The notes under the pieces are model-generated. The model made no database searches, was not told the DNA's origin, and worked only from the letters and a program-made list of their open reading frames with translations. Of a stretch of DNA of 22,689 bases, positions 11,900 to 19,897 are shown piece by piece (within the stretch, counting starts at the first letter, position 1; each line of letters opens with the position of its first letter). This DNA comes from JBBTQZ01 sp038065435. Its GTDB lineage: Bacteria > Patescibacteriota > Minisyncoccia > Phycocordibacterales > WO2-35-19. The stretch is taken from contig JBBTQZ010000059.1 in the NCBI GenBank assembly GCA_038065435.1, positions 1-22,689 of the forward strand, in the 5' to 3' direction. Both the position numbers and the translations under genes were made by a program.

Positions 11900-13384
11900 T
11901 TAATTTGCGAGAGAGACAACTTCTAGTATATCACCGGGCACTAGTTCTATTTTGGATTCTATATTCATACCAAATTCTTGCGCTTCCGATACAGTTCCTG
12001 TTTTTATTTTTTGGCTTTGTAATTCTCTTATGCGACCTTCACCGAGTAAATTGTCTCTTCTGTATATTCGCGACAGTAGACCAGATTTTATTTCTCCTTC
12101 TTCCACTCTGCCACCCACTACTTGTTTGTCCTTATCTTTGCTAAAAGTTTTCAATATTTTTGCTTTACCTAATATTCTTTCTTTTACTTCCTCCTCAATC
12201 ATTTCTGCCAGTTTCTCTTTGGCCCAATCTGTAAGCTCGTAAATAATAGAAAAGTTTTTCACATCTACATTATCGCGCATGGCTAGAGTGCCCGCACTTT
12301 TATCGGGCACAGTATTGAAGCCAATGACCGTCGCTCGCGCAGGGATAGCTGTCTTTATGTCGCTCTCTGATATATTGCCCACTCCGCTTGAGATTACTTT
12401 GACACAAACTTTTTCTAATTCTAATTTTGCAAGCTCGTTCTCTATGGCTTCGAGTGATCCTTGAGCATCTGTTTTTATTATCAGAGGTAATATCTTCTTG
12501 CCAGAACTTAAAGGCTTCGTATTTTTAATAGAATTTCCGTTCTCTTTTTTTGAAAATTCTTCGGCTTCTTTTTTTGAAGCAAAAACATAAAAAGGTTCAC
12601 CGATTGTGGGTATGCCACTCCAGCCCGTTACGATGACTGGGGAAGAGGCGAAAGCGCTATCTTTTTGTGTGCCATCGCTTAGCTCCAAGGTGCGTACACT
12701 GACGAAGCCACCTTTTGTTGCCACTATGTCTCCTTTTTTGAGTGTGCCATTCTTTATAATAAGTGTTGCCGATACACCACTTTCAGCATTTTTGTGGCTC
12801 TCCACTACGAAACCGTCCGCCCTTTCGTCGTTCTCAGTTTTGAGCTCCAATATATCTGCTTGGAGCAATATAATCTCCAAAAGTTCATCTACGTTTGTAC
12901 CCAATTTGGCCGATATGTTGACAGTCGGCACTGTGCCGCCCCAACCTTCCACGAATATTTGTTGTTCTGCCAGATCTTGCTTAGTCTTTTCTATGTTTGC
13001 ATTTGGTTTGTCTATTTTATTTATTGCTACGATGAAAGGTGTTTGGTCTTGCTCGATACATTTTATAGCTTCTATCGTTTGGGGCTTCACTCCATCTTCG
13101 CTAGAAATGACAAGTACAGCTATATCTGCGATTTTGCTCCCACGCTCTCTTATGGCGCAAAAAGCTTCGTGCCCTGGTGTATCAAGAAAGGTTATCTTAC
13201 GTTTGTCATCTCCGACGATAGCTTCATAAGCGGCGATATGTTGAGTTATGCCACCGGCCTCTTTTTCTGTTGTGTTGGTTTGTCTTATGTGGTCAAGAAG
13301 TGTTGATTTGCCATGGTCAATATGCCCAAGTACCACTACTATTGGAGGCCGAACTATTTGGTTTTTGGCATTTTCCTTTTGCAT
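11900..13384 (-). CDS. infB: Translation initiation factor IF-2 (short form)
   Basis: A GTPase that brings initiator tRNA to the 30S ribosome and promotes subunit joining. At 494 aa it keeps the G domain, domain II, the IF2 N-type domain (C1) and the C-terminal fMet-tRNA domain, but lacks the long N-terminal region of E. coli IF-2. GTP-binding motifs: G1 GHIDHGKST (20-28), GGIT for G2 (44-47), DTPGHE (68-73), NKID (122-125) and SAK (158-160). The C-terminal half carries TDAQGSLEAIENEL and ASASIRE-like RRDNLLGEGRIRELQ motifs. It starts at the ATG at 13384 without a Shine-Dalgarno sequence. It is divergent from the cysteine desulfurase gene across an 87-bp gap. Confidence 0.95.
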   Translation of the reverse strand: MQKENAKNQIVRPPIVVVLGHIDHGKSTLLDHIRQTNTTEKEAGGITQHIAAYEAIVGDDKRKITFLDTPGHEAFCAIRERGSKIADIAVLVISSEDGVKPQTIEAIKCIEQDQTPFIVAINKIDKPNANIEKTKQDLAEQQIFVEGWGGTVPTVNISAKLGTNVDELLEIILLQADILELKTENDERADGFVVESHKNAESGVSATLIIKNGTLKKGDIVATKGGFVSVRTLELSDGTQKDSAFASSPVIVTGWSGIPTIGEPFYVFASKKEAEEFSKKENGNSIKNTKPLSSGKKILPLIIKTDAQGSLEAIENELAKLELEKVCVKVISSGVGNISESDIKTAIPARATVIGFNTVPDKSAGTLAMRDNVDVKNFSIIYELTDWAKEKLAEMIEEEVKERILGKAKILKTFSKDKDKQVVGGRVEEGEIKSGLLSRIYRRDNLLGEGRIRELQSQKIKTGTVSEAQEFGMNIESKIELVPGDILEVVSLAN

Positions 13385-13404
13385 ATTGAAGTTTTTTGGA
13401 GTTC

Positions 13405-13413
13405 ATTTTAGCA
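13405..13413 (-). promoter_or_regulatory. Possible extended -10 promoter of infB
   Basis: TGC followed by TAAAAT on the minus strand, ending 20 bp before the infB ATG. The leader would be about 14 nt with no Shine-Dalgarno sequence. Confidence 0.45.
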
Positions 13414-13434
13414 ACTACCATTTTAACCTTTTTC

Positions 13435-13463
13435 TTGAGAAATTGCAAAATTTGATGTAGAAA
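13435..13463 (+). promoter_or_regulatory. Possible promoter of the cysteine desulfurase gene, near-leaderless
   Basis: TTGAGA (13435-13440), a 17-bp spacer and TAGAAA (13458-13463), ending 8 bp before the ATG at 13472. Both boxes are imperfect. Confidence 0.45.
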
Positions 13464-13471
13464 TATATATA

Positions 13472-14728
13472 ATGAAAAAGACCAAAAGAATATACTTGGA
13501 TTATGCTGCCTCTACGCCGATAGGCCCTTCTGTCTTGCTTGCTATGAAAAATGCAGAGAAACTGGCTTGGGCGAACCCCTCTTCTTTGCACAATGAAGGA
13601 GAAAGGGCTAAAAATATTTTAGATGAAGCAAGAAAAGAGGTTGCCAAAATATTGCACTGCAAAGCTTCTGAAGTGTTTTTTACAAGCGGGGGCACAGAGG
13701 GTGCCAACATCGCTGTTTTGGGAGTGATCGAAAAGGCGATTGAAGTATTTAAAAATTTAAACTTGCCTAAAGGTCAAGCGAGGATTAGCAAATTACCACA
13801 CATCATCACTTCAACCATAGAGCACCCAGCAATACTTGAACCGATAAAACATTTGTTAAAAAGGGGAGAAATAGAAGTATCTTTCATATCACCTGATGGG
13901 GAAGGGCTTATAACTCCCAAATCTATAGAAAAAGAAATAAAAGCAAACACCATTCTTGTCTGTATAATGCATTCCAATAATGAAATTGGCACTATTCAGC
14001 CTATTCGCAGAATTTCTTCTCTACTAAAATCCCATACCCCTTCATTCATATCCCATACTCCATACCTACTCGTCGATGCTAGCCAATCTGTATGTTACGA
14101 AGATGTATCAATAGAAAGATTGGGTGCCGATATTTTGATACTAGATGGTATAAAAATGTATGGTCCGCGAGGAGCGGGTATTTTGGTAGTTAAGCATGCT
14201 ATTGCAATGATACCCATTGTATTTGGTGGTGGTCAGGAGCATGGCTTGCGCAGTGGTACCGAAAATGTGGTTGCGGCCGTTGGTCTCGCCGAGGCTCTCA
14301 AAATTTGCGAGAAAACGAGAGAAAAAGAATCAGTTCGGCTTAAAAAACTACGCGATTATGCTATCAACAAAATTCTCACACAAATCCCAGGCTCTTCTCT
14401 GAATGGTAGCCAAGAATATCGTTTGCCCAACAATATTAATGTTTGCTTTTTAAAAGAGATAAGGGAACACTTATCCCGCGAAGCTCGAGCAGAGCGAGAT
14501 GCGAAGTGGGACTCGGAATTTTTGGTTATCAAGTTAGACACTCTGGGATTTGCTGTTTCAGCCGCTAGCGCTTGCCACAATCTTTCATTAGAGAACAGTT
14601 CTTATGTTATAGAATCTCTGGGTAAACCAGAGTGTGCCAGCTCTTCCCTGCGCTTTACCTTAGGTCATCAGACTACCAAATCCGATTTAGACAAGTTGAT
14701 TGCTGTATTAAAAAAGATAGTGTTATAA
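13472..14728 (+). CDS. Cysteine desulfurase (NifS/IscS family)
   Basis: A PLP enzyme that removes sulfur from cysteine for Fe-S cluster or tRNA thiolation pathways. Family motifs: YLDYAASTP (8-16), FTSGGTEGANIAVLG (70-84), STIEHPAILEP with His118, MHSNNEIGTIQPI, VDASQSV, the PLP-Lys segment LDGIKMYGPRGAG (Lys228, where the usual His before Lys is Ile), GGGQEHGLRSGTEN, and the catalytic Cys loop SAASACHN (Cys368). At 418 aa it is slightly long, owing to three insertions. One of them (about residues 331-350, REHLSREARAERDAKWD) is encoded by hairpin-forming repeat-like DNA (14468-14508). No scaffold (iscU/sufU) or tRNA-thiolase gene is beside it. The stop codon overlaps the -10 box of the next gene. 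Confidence 0.9.
   Translation: MKKTKRIYLDYAASTPIGPSVLLAMKNAEKLAWANPSSLHNEGERAKNILDEARKEVAKILHCKASEVFFTSGGTEGANIAVLGVIEKAIEVFKNLNLPKGQARISKLPHIITSTIEHPAILEPIKHLLKRGEIEVSFISPDGEGLITPKSIEKEIKANTILVCIMHSNNEIGTIQPIRRISSLLKSHTPSFISHTPYLLVDASQSVCYEDVSIERLGADILILDGIKMYGPRGAGILVVKHAIAMIPIVFGGGQEHGLRSGTENVVAAVGLAEALKICEKTREKESVRLKKLRDYAINKILTQIPGSSLNGSQEYRLPNNINVCFLKEIREHLSREARAERDAKWDSEFLVIKLDTLGFAVSAASACHNLSLENSSYVIESLGKPECASSSLRFTLGHQTTKSDLDKLIAVLKKIVL
14468..14508. repeat. Palindromic segment inside the cysteine desulfurase gene
   Basis: CACTT (14468-14472) pairs with AAGTG (14504-14508), with inner CTCG/CGAG. It also holds the near-direct repeat CGCGAAG / TGCGAAG, in the style of the CGCTTCG sequences near 11200. 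It encodes an extra peptide not found in typical NifS proteins. Confidence 0.45.
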
Positions 14729-14729
14729 T
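14721..14729 (+). promoter_or_regulatory. Extended -10 promoter, predicted leaderless start
   Basis: TGT followed by TATAAT, ending 6 bp before the ATG at 14736. The box contains the TAA stop of the preceding gene. Confidence 0.6.
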
Positions 14730-14735
14730 AAAAGG

Positions 14736-15545
14736 ATGGAGGACCTGAATAAACAACAACTCATATTGCTCGTGCTTTTGGTGAGCTTTGTGACGTCCAT
14801 TGCGACGGGTATAATTACTTTTTCACTTTTGCAGAAAGCGCCAGTAGAGGTGACTCAAAATATAAACAGAGTAGTAGAAAGAACTATAGAGAAGGTGGTC
14901 ACAGAAGAGGGTAATGGCGGAGAGACAGTAAGAGAAGTTACCACAGTGGTGAGTGAAGAAGATTTGGTCTTGGAATCAATAGACAAAAATACCAAATCCA
15001 TAGTTCGTCTCAAAACTCTTGGTGCCGATGGTAGCGAAATAATATCTGGTATAGGCATCGTGCTTGCGGGCAATGGAGTTATAGTCGTAGATGAAAAGAG
15101 TTTCGGTAGCGGTAATTATAAGGCGGTCTTTCATGATGGGGCTGAATATGCCGTTAGCAAAAGTTTTAAAGATCCTTCGTCTAGTATTGTTTTTTTGAAA
15201 ATAGGTAAAGCCAATAGCGATAGTTATATATTTCACCCCGCTGTAATAGGTAATCCAGATATACTTAAACTTGGACAAACTATTATTGCGGTTGGTGGAC
15301 GTGAACGCAACCAAGTGGCTATAGGTAGAGTGTCGGACATAGAAAAAACGGGTGCTTCTGTAGGCATGATCTATACGGATATTTCTTTTGTAAGGAAGCA
15401 ACCTGGTAGTCCGATTTTGAATCTTAATGGCGAAATAATTGGATTTGAAGCTTCCCTAGATGAAGGTGCTAGAACGATTCACTACAGACCAATCACCGAA
15501 GTCTCCAAAATACTGAAAACAGCCCAACTTGAGCTTGCAAAATAG
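14736..15545 (+). CDS. Membrane-anchored trypsin-like (HtrA/DegS-type) protein, probably catalytically dead
   Basis: A 269-aa protein with an N-terminal membrane helix (about residues 8-31), an extracytoplasmic coiled linker (VVERTIEKVVTEEGNGG) and a two-barrel trypsin-like domain recognisable from VRLKTLGADGSEIISGIGIVLAGNGVIVV, LGQTIIAVGG, and TDISFVRKQPGSPILNLNGEIIGFEA (214-239). None of the catalytic triad remains. The His segment reads VIVVDEKSF, the Asp segment reads KDPSSSIVFLKI, and the GNSGGP serine loop reads KQPGSP, with Pro223 in the Ser position. There is no PDZ domain. It could be a non-catalytic sensor or scaffold beside clpB. It has its own promoter overlapping the upstream stop. 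Confidence 0.75.
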   Translation: MEDLNKQQLILLVLLVSFVTSIATGIITFSLLQKAPVEVTQNINRVVERTIEKVVTEEGNGGETVREVTTVVSEEDLVLESIDKNTKSIVRLKTLGADGSEIISGIGIVLAGNGVIVVDEKSFGSGNYKAVFHDGAEYAVSKSFKDPSSSIVFLKIGKANSDSYIFHPAVIGNPDILKLGQTIIAVGGRERNQVAIGRVSDIEKTGASVGMIYTDISFVRKQPGSPILNLNGEIIGFEASLDEGARTIHYRPITEVSKILKTAQLELAK

Positions 15546-15562
15546 ACTTTTTCTGCTATAAT
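15535..15562 (+). promoter_or_regulatory. clpB promoter
   Basis: TTGCAA (15535-15540), a 16-bp spacer and an extended -10, TGC plus TATAAT (15557-15562). The start near 15569 gives a leader of about 35 nt that is AT-rich and without a Shine-Dalgarno sequence. No CIRCE- or CtsR-like repeat is seen. Confidence 0.7.
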
Positions 15563-15603
15563 ATAGGGTGAAATAGAGTTTTATTATTTTATTTTAGTTT
15601 ATT

Positions 15604-18297
15604 ATGATGCCCCCATTTAGCAATTTTACAACCAAAGCAAAAGAAGCTATAAGACGAGCCCATGAGCTTGTTATTGAGCGTGGCCAGAATCATGTTGGTC
15701 CTTTGCATTTACTTACAGCCCTTTTGCTACAAGAGGAGTCTATGGTTGCTTCTATTTTAGACAAAATGGGTGTGGACACGATACTACTTACCGATAATCT
15801 TCTTGAAGCAATAGAGACTGGTGTCTCTAGCAACACAGTATCGCCATCCTACCAGATATATCTCACTCCAGAACTTGCTCACATCATAGAGCATTCTTCC
15901 AAAGTGGCCACTAGTATGAGTGATGAATTTGTTTCTACCGAACATCTCTTTATCGCTTGTTTAGACGTGCCAAGCAATGCCAAAGATATGCTCACGCGTT
16001 TCAAGATAGAAAAAGAGAAGGTTATGTTTTTGATACAGGAAATAAAGCAAGGCAGGATGACTGAAACTAGAAGTGTCCAGAAAAATAAAACCATAGTCAA
16101 ATACACTCGTTCTTTGACTATGCTTGCCAAAGAGAACAAGCTTGATCCGGTAATAGGTAGGGAAGACGAAATAGCAAGAATGATACAAATACTTTCTCGC
16201 AGAACCAAAAACAATCCGATACTTATAGGCGAGGCTGGGGTGGGCAAAACTGCTATAGCTGAAGGTTTGGCTACGCGGATATCTTCGGGGAATGTGCCTG
16301 AATCTCTGAAAGAAAAAGAGCTTGTATCGCTGGACTTGGGGCTTTTGGTTGCTGGTACAAAATATAGAGGTGAATTTGAGGAGAGGCTCAAAAACATAAT
16401 AAAAGAAGTAGAAAAATCCGAAGGCAAGATAATCCTTTTCATAGATGAAATACATACCATAGTGGGGGCAGGAAGCGCCGAAGGCTCGTTAGACGCTTCC
16501 AATATGCTCAAGCCAGCTTTGGCAAGGGGTGAATTGCGCGCCATAGGGGCCACTACCCTCAAAGAATATCAAAAACACATAGAGAAAGATCCAGCTCTTA
16601 CTCGTAGATTCCAGCCAGTATATGTAAGTGAGCCAAGTGTAGATGATGCTATTACTATTTTGCGCGGACTAAAAGAGAAATACGAGCTGTACCATGGAGT
16701 ACACATAACCGACGATGCTATAAAAGCGGCGGTCAACCTATCTAGTCGCTATATAACTGATCGTTTCTTGCCGGACAAAGCGGTAGATCTTATAGATGAA
16801 GCATCTAGCCACCTCAAAATATCTCTAGAAAATATGCCACCAGCTTTAGCCGAGACCAATTCCAAAATAATAAAACTGGAAATAGAAAAAGAAGCTCTCA
16901 AGAAAGAGGCTGAAGGTAAAAATGGTAAGGCCAAAAAGCGTTTGCAAGAAATAGAAAAAGAGGTAGCCGATCTGAAAGAAAAAACTAGTGAACTTGATCT
17001 AAAATGGAAAAATGAGAAAGAGACAGTGACCGAAATAAAAACTATTAAAAAAGATTTAGAGAGGGCTCGTATAGATGCCGACTCTGCTGAAGCGGTGGCT
17101 GACTTGGCTCGAGCCGCTGAGATTCGTTATGCCAAAATACCGGAATTGCAGAAAAATCTTGAACTTCAGGTAAAGAAACTGAAGAAGTTGCAAAGCTCAC
17201 GCCAGATATTGAGAGAAGAAATAACAGAAAACGATATCGCTTCTATAGTCGCCAAGTGGACGGGAATACCTATGAATAGAATGCTGGAAGAAGAAGCCGA
17301 CAAGCTATCTAGAATGGAAGACGATTTGAAAAAGAGAATTATCGGCCAAGATCAAGCGGTCAATAAAATAAGTGACACCATCAAACGAAGTAGGGCAGGC
17401 ATATCGGACCCCAATAAGCCTATCGGCAGCTTTATATTCCTCGGTCCTACTGGAGTAGGTAAAACAGAGATTACCAAAGCTCTTGCAGAATTTATGTTTA
17501 ACGATGAGAAGGCTCTTATAAGGGTAGACATGTCGGAGTTTATGGAGAAACATTCCGTATCCAAGCTCATAGGGGCTCCTCCGGGTTATGTAGGGTTTGA
17601 TGATGCTGGGGGGCTCACTGAAATGGTGCGCCACAGGCCATATTCCATAGTCCTTTTTGATGAAATAGAAAAAGCCCATCCCGAAGTCTTCAATGTGCTT
17701 TTGCAAGTTTTGGACAATGGCAGACTGACAGATTCAAAAGGTAGAACAGTGAACTTAAAAAATACTATTATCATCATGACTTCCAACATAGGCGCTCAAT
17801 ATATAGAAAAAATGGAGAAAATGGGATTCAGTGAGCGCGCTGTAAATAATGAGACATCTTACACAAATGTAAAAGACAAAGTGATAGAAGCTCTGAAAGA
17901 TAGCTTTAGCCCAGAATTTCTCAACAGACTAGACGATATAGTTGTTTTCGACATTCTTTCTATGGAAGCTATAAAAGAGATAGTCAAAATACAGATCAAC
18001 TTGGTAAGAGAAAGGCTTGCTCAAAAAGAAATAGACATAAGCATCACTTCAGAGGCCTTAGAATATATTGCTCGTGAAGGCTACAATCCACAGTATGGTG
18101 CTCGTCCGCTCAAACGCCTCATCCAAAATAAAATTCTTAATCCAATAGCAAATCTTATTATCAACAAGTCTATTATGAAGGGCGGTCTTGTAAGTGTATC
18201 TCTCAAAAACAACGAGCTAGATTTTGATGTCAAAAAAGGCCGCCGGGGTGCGATCATCGAAGCTAGTATGCTAGAGACTCCTGTGGGAGTAGAATAA
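15604..18297 (+). CDS. clpB: ATP-dependent disaggregase ClpB (with a ClpC-like MGF tripeptide)
   Basis: An 897-aa Hsp100 chaperone that threads aggregated proteins through a hexameric ring. Domains in order: N-domain repeats (residues about 5-150), AAA-1 with GEAGVGKT (about 209-216) and FIDEIHT (about 278), a long coiled-coil M-domain (about 411-539) of ClpB size with EKETVTEIKTIKKDLERAR and the GIP-containing exit AKWTGIPMNRM, and AAA-2 with GPTGVGKTE (about 614) and FDEIEKAHPEV (about 684). The C-terminal part has GYNPQYGARPLKR. The length and M-domain say ClpB. Unlike ClpB, an insertion after TSNIGAQYIEKMEK contains MGF (740-742), at the place of the ClpP-binding IGF/VGF loop of ClpC/ClpA. 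The last 55 bases of the window repeat 18157-18211 of this gene. Confidence 0.93.
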   Translation: MMPPFSNFTTKAKEAIRRAHELVIERGQNHVGPLHLLTALLLQEESMVASILDKMGVDTILLTDNLLEAIETGVSSNTVSPSYQIYLTPELAHIIEHSSKVATSMSDEFVSTEHLFIACLDVPSNAKDMLTRFKIEKEKVMFLIQEIKQGRMTETRSVQKNKTIVKYTRSLTMLAKENKLDPVIGREDEIARMIQILSRRTKNNPILIGEAGVGKTAIAEGLATRISSGNVPESLKEKELVSLDLGLLVAGTKYRGEFEERLKNIIKEVEKSEGKIILFIDEIHTIVGAGSAEGSLDASNMLKPALARGELRAIGATTLKEYQKHIEKDPALTRRFQPVYVSEPSVDDAITILRGLKEKYELYHGVHITDDAIKAAVNLSSRYITDRFLPDKAVDLIDEASSHLKISLENMPPALAETNSKIIKLEIEKEALKKEAEGKNGKAKKRLQEIEKEVADLKEKTSELDLKWKNEKETVTEIKTIKKDLERARIDADSAEAVADLARAAEIRYAKIPELQKNLELQVKKLKKLQSSRQILREEITENDIASIVAKWTGIPMNRMLEEEADKLSRMEDDLKKRIIGQDQAVNKISDTIKRSRAGISDPNKPIGSFIFLGPTGVGKTEITKALAEFMFNDEKALIRVDMSEFMEKHSVSKLIGAPPGYVGFDDAGGLTEMVRHRPYSIVLFDEIEKAHPEVFNVLLQVLDNGRLTDSKGRTVNLKNTIIIMTSNIGAQYIEKMEKMGFSERAVNNETSYTNVKDKVIEALKDSFSPEFLNRLDDIVVFDILSMEAIKEIVKIQINLVRERLAQKEIDISITSEALEYIAREGYNPQYGARPLKRLIQNKILNPIANLIINKSIMKGGLVSVSLKNNELDFDVKKGRRGAIIEASMLETPVGVE
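18157..18211 (+). repeat. Direct repeat, copy in the clpB 3' end
   Basis: Exact 55-base match to 22635-22689. The base just before differs (T here, C there). Here it is native coding sequence of clpB, beginning within NLIINKSIMKGG. Confidence 0.95.
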
Positions 18298-18311
18298 TGC
18301 CACGGCAAAAC

Positions 18312-18366
18312 AAAAATTCCTCTACTTCTCTTTCTCTTTTTTTAAGATAAGGAATTTTTATTTTTT
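18312..18366. terminator. Possible bidirectional terminator between clpB and the regulator gene
   Basis: AAAAATTCC (18312-18320) and GGAATTTTT (18351-18359) pair around a 30-nt T-rich loop, with T-rich tails on both strands. The right arm lies within the last codons of the minus-strand gene. The long loop lowers confidence. Confidence 0.4.
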
Positions 18367-19082
18367 CTTTCCCATAATAATTCAAAAATCTGTTTCATAA
18401 AATTTGAAAATTCTTTGTTTTCAATTACCAGTGCTTGCGATACTGTGTAGAGAAATATTTTTGCATAATCTGGGCTTATCTCCATAGACACCTTTGGTAG
18501 AAATTTGTCTTTCGGCATGAGTAGTATACTTTGGCCGTATGCGTTTTCATCGTTGAACTTTCTTATAGACTCATCCTTAGGAGCAATAACCCTTACTTTT
18601 GTACTTTGGTCTTTTAAGGCTTGCGCATGATCAAAATACATACCAGGAACCTTCTTGCCTTCCATAGGTACACCACAGAAGGAAACCAAATCTCCACCTT
18701 TTAATTCCTCTCTTCTATACTCTAAGGCTTTTTTCATTTCTAATTTTCCGTCAAATAAATGAGAGGCCATATCACTTTTGGTATATTTTTGTAGAAGGGA
18801 GGGAATAGTTCTTTTGGCTTTATATAATTTATCTTCAAAATTTGAGAAAAATTCCTCAGGATCTTTAGCAATAAATACTTGATTTTTAGCGTGTGGTATT
18901 TTTAAAACCAGATTCTTCTCCCGCAACTCTTCTAGCAGTAAATAAACCGTAGATCTTTTTAGTCCTGATTGCTTAGCGATAGCATAAGCGGTGCCCCTAT
19001 CTATCTCTAGCAGAGCCACATACACCCGCGCTTCTTTTTGAGAGAGCCCCAATTCAGTTAAATATTCAATTATCTTGTTCAT
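18342..19082 (-). CDS. TrmB-like transcriptional regulator
   Basis: A 246-aa DNA-binding protein. The N-terminal winged helix-turn-helix of the TrmB type spans about residues 8-60: LGLSQKEARVYVALLEIDRG, then AYAIAKQSGLKRSTVYLLLEELREKNLV as helix-turn-helix and wing. A short coiled linker and a C-terminal effector or dimerisation domain follow (ALEYRREELKGGDLVSFCGVPM, STKVRVIAPKDESIR, SMEISPDYAKIFLYTVSQALVIENKEFSNFMKQIFELLW), like TrmB-family proteins common in archaea and CPR. It is divergent from the oxygenase-folate operon, and a palindrome overlaps its own -10 box, so it probably represses itself and may control the operon; that target is inference. No Shine-Dalgarno sequence precedes its ATG. 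Confidence 0.8.
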   Translation of the reverse strand: MNKIIEYLTELGLSQKEARVYVALLEIDRGTAYAIAKQSGLKRSTVYLLLEELREKNLVLKIPHAKNQVFIAKDPEEFFSNFEDKLYKAKRTIPSLLQKYTKSDMASHLFDGKLEMKKALEYRREELKGGDLVSFCGVPMEGKKVPGMYFDHAQALKDQSTKVRVIAPKDESIRKFNDENAYGQSILLMPKDKFLPKVSMEISPDYAKIFLYTVSQALVIENKEFSNFMKQIFELLWERKNKNSLS

Positions 19083-19109
19083 ATATGGAAATTAGTTATA
19101 AATACTGAC

Positions 19110-19124
19110 TACTATTCAATAGTA
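19110..19124. promoter_or_regulatory. Operator-like palindrome between the regulator and the folate operon
   Basis: TACTATT and AATAGTA are exact reverse complements around a single C. It overlaps the -10 box of the regulator gene and lies 123 bp upstream of the oxygenase start. Confidence 0.5.
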
Positions 19125-19149
19125 TACAAAATACTTAATAAAATCAACA
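19121..19149 (-). promoter_or_regulatory. Promoter of the TrmB-like regulator gene
   Basis: On the minus strand: TATACT (19121-19126), with TGTTGA (19144-19149) at 17 bp or TTGATT (19142-19147) at 15 bp as -35. The start near 19114 gives a leader of about 32 nt. Confidence 0.5.
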
Positions 19150-19246
19150 CATTTTAAAATATTAGATACTAAAAAATATGACTAAATTTTATATACTTAT
19201 AAAATAGATGTAGAAATTAGTACTTTGAGGCCAAAGGAGACACATT

Positions 19247-19897
19247 ATGAGCACAGTATCTACAGACTACAAAAGCCTATGTCAGAAGCTTTATGACCCA
19301 AAAGATTGTGGTGTTGTTGTTGTCAAAAGAGCTCTTAGTCCAATACTAGCAATAAGTATTAGGCATGAGCTTGAGGAGAATCGAAGGAATTATGTTCCTC
19401 GCCCTAAACACTATGGCACAACCATGCAAGGTCTTAGTAGTTGGGATTTTGAACGGGCCATCCTTAGAAACTATAAATATCTAGCAGTACTTGATTCACA
19501 TTATTCCGCTTTCTCAGACCGACTCCATGAACATATGGGGCCATGCCAAAAGGTTGATGAGATAAGCGTAAATTCAAGTTTCTATAAGGTGGGGTCATTG
19601 GGTATTGGTCCACATCGTGATAATTCATTCTCTATCAATTTTGTTGCCATCTATATCATTTCTGGCAGCAATGAATTTTGTACAGCTAGAGACAAATCAA
19701 AGAATGAAGAAATCCAATTTGAGACTGTCCCTGGAGATCTGGTCTTGATGAGAGCTCCACGGAATCCTGCAGAAAATGACCTACGACCTATTCACTACGT
19801 TGGTGAAATCAAGAGTGACAGGTACATCGTTGTTTTCAGAAATATAAATCATGAACTTTTGCACCAAACTGATCGGCATCGTCAATATAACGCCTGA
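19247..19897 (+). CDS. 2-oxoglutarate/Fe(II)-dependent oxygenase-like protein
   Basis: A 216-aa protein with the signature of the double-stranded beta-helix dioxygenases. The iron ligands are His123 and Asp125 in GPHRDNSFS, with the distal His183 in RPIHYVGEI and a 2-oxoglutarate-binding Arg at 192 (DRYIVVFR) nine residues later. Intervening strands (INFVAIYIISGS, ETVPGDLVLMRAP) fit the jelly-roll core. Family members hydroxylate, demethylate or otherwise oxidise small molecules, proteins or nucleic acids. I cannot name the substrate. It has a strong AGGAG site 7 nt before the ATG and is the first gene of an operon. Its last 47 bases overlap the start of folP, so it is translationally tied to pterin biosynthesis, suggesting a pterin- or folate-related substrate (inference). 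Confidence 0.7.
   Translation: MSTVSTDYKSLCQKLYDPKDCGVVVVKRALSPILAISIRHELEENRRNYVPRPKHYGTTMQGLSSWDFERAILRNYKYLAVLDSHYSAFSDRLHEHMGPCQKVDEISVNSSFYKVGSLGIGPHRDNSFSINFVAIYIISGSNEFCTARDKSKNEEIQFETVPGDLVLMRAPRNPAENDLRPIHYVGEIKSDRYIVVFRNINHELLHQTDRHRQYNA

Noticed and set aside
12606..13229. 207-codon plus-strand frame opposite infB
   Set aside because: It lies entirely antisense to the well-supported IF-2 gene, has no start signals, and its sequence reads as a mirror of that gene.
15879..16562. 227-codon minus-strand frame opposite clpB
   Set aside because: Antisense shadow of conserved clpB codons, with no ribosome site, promoter or recognisable domain.
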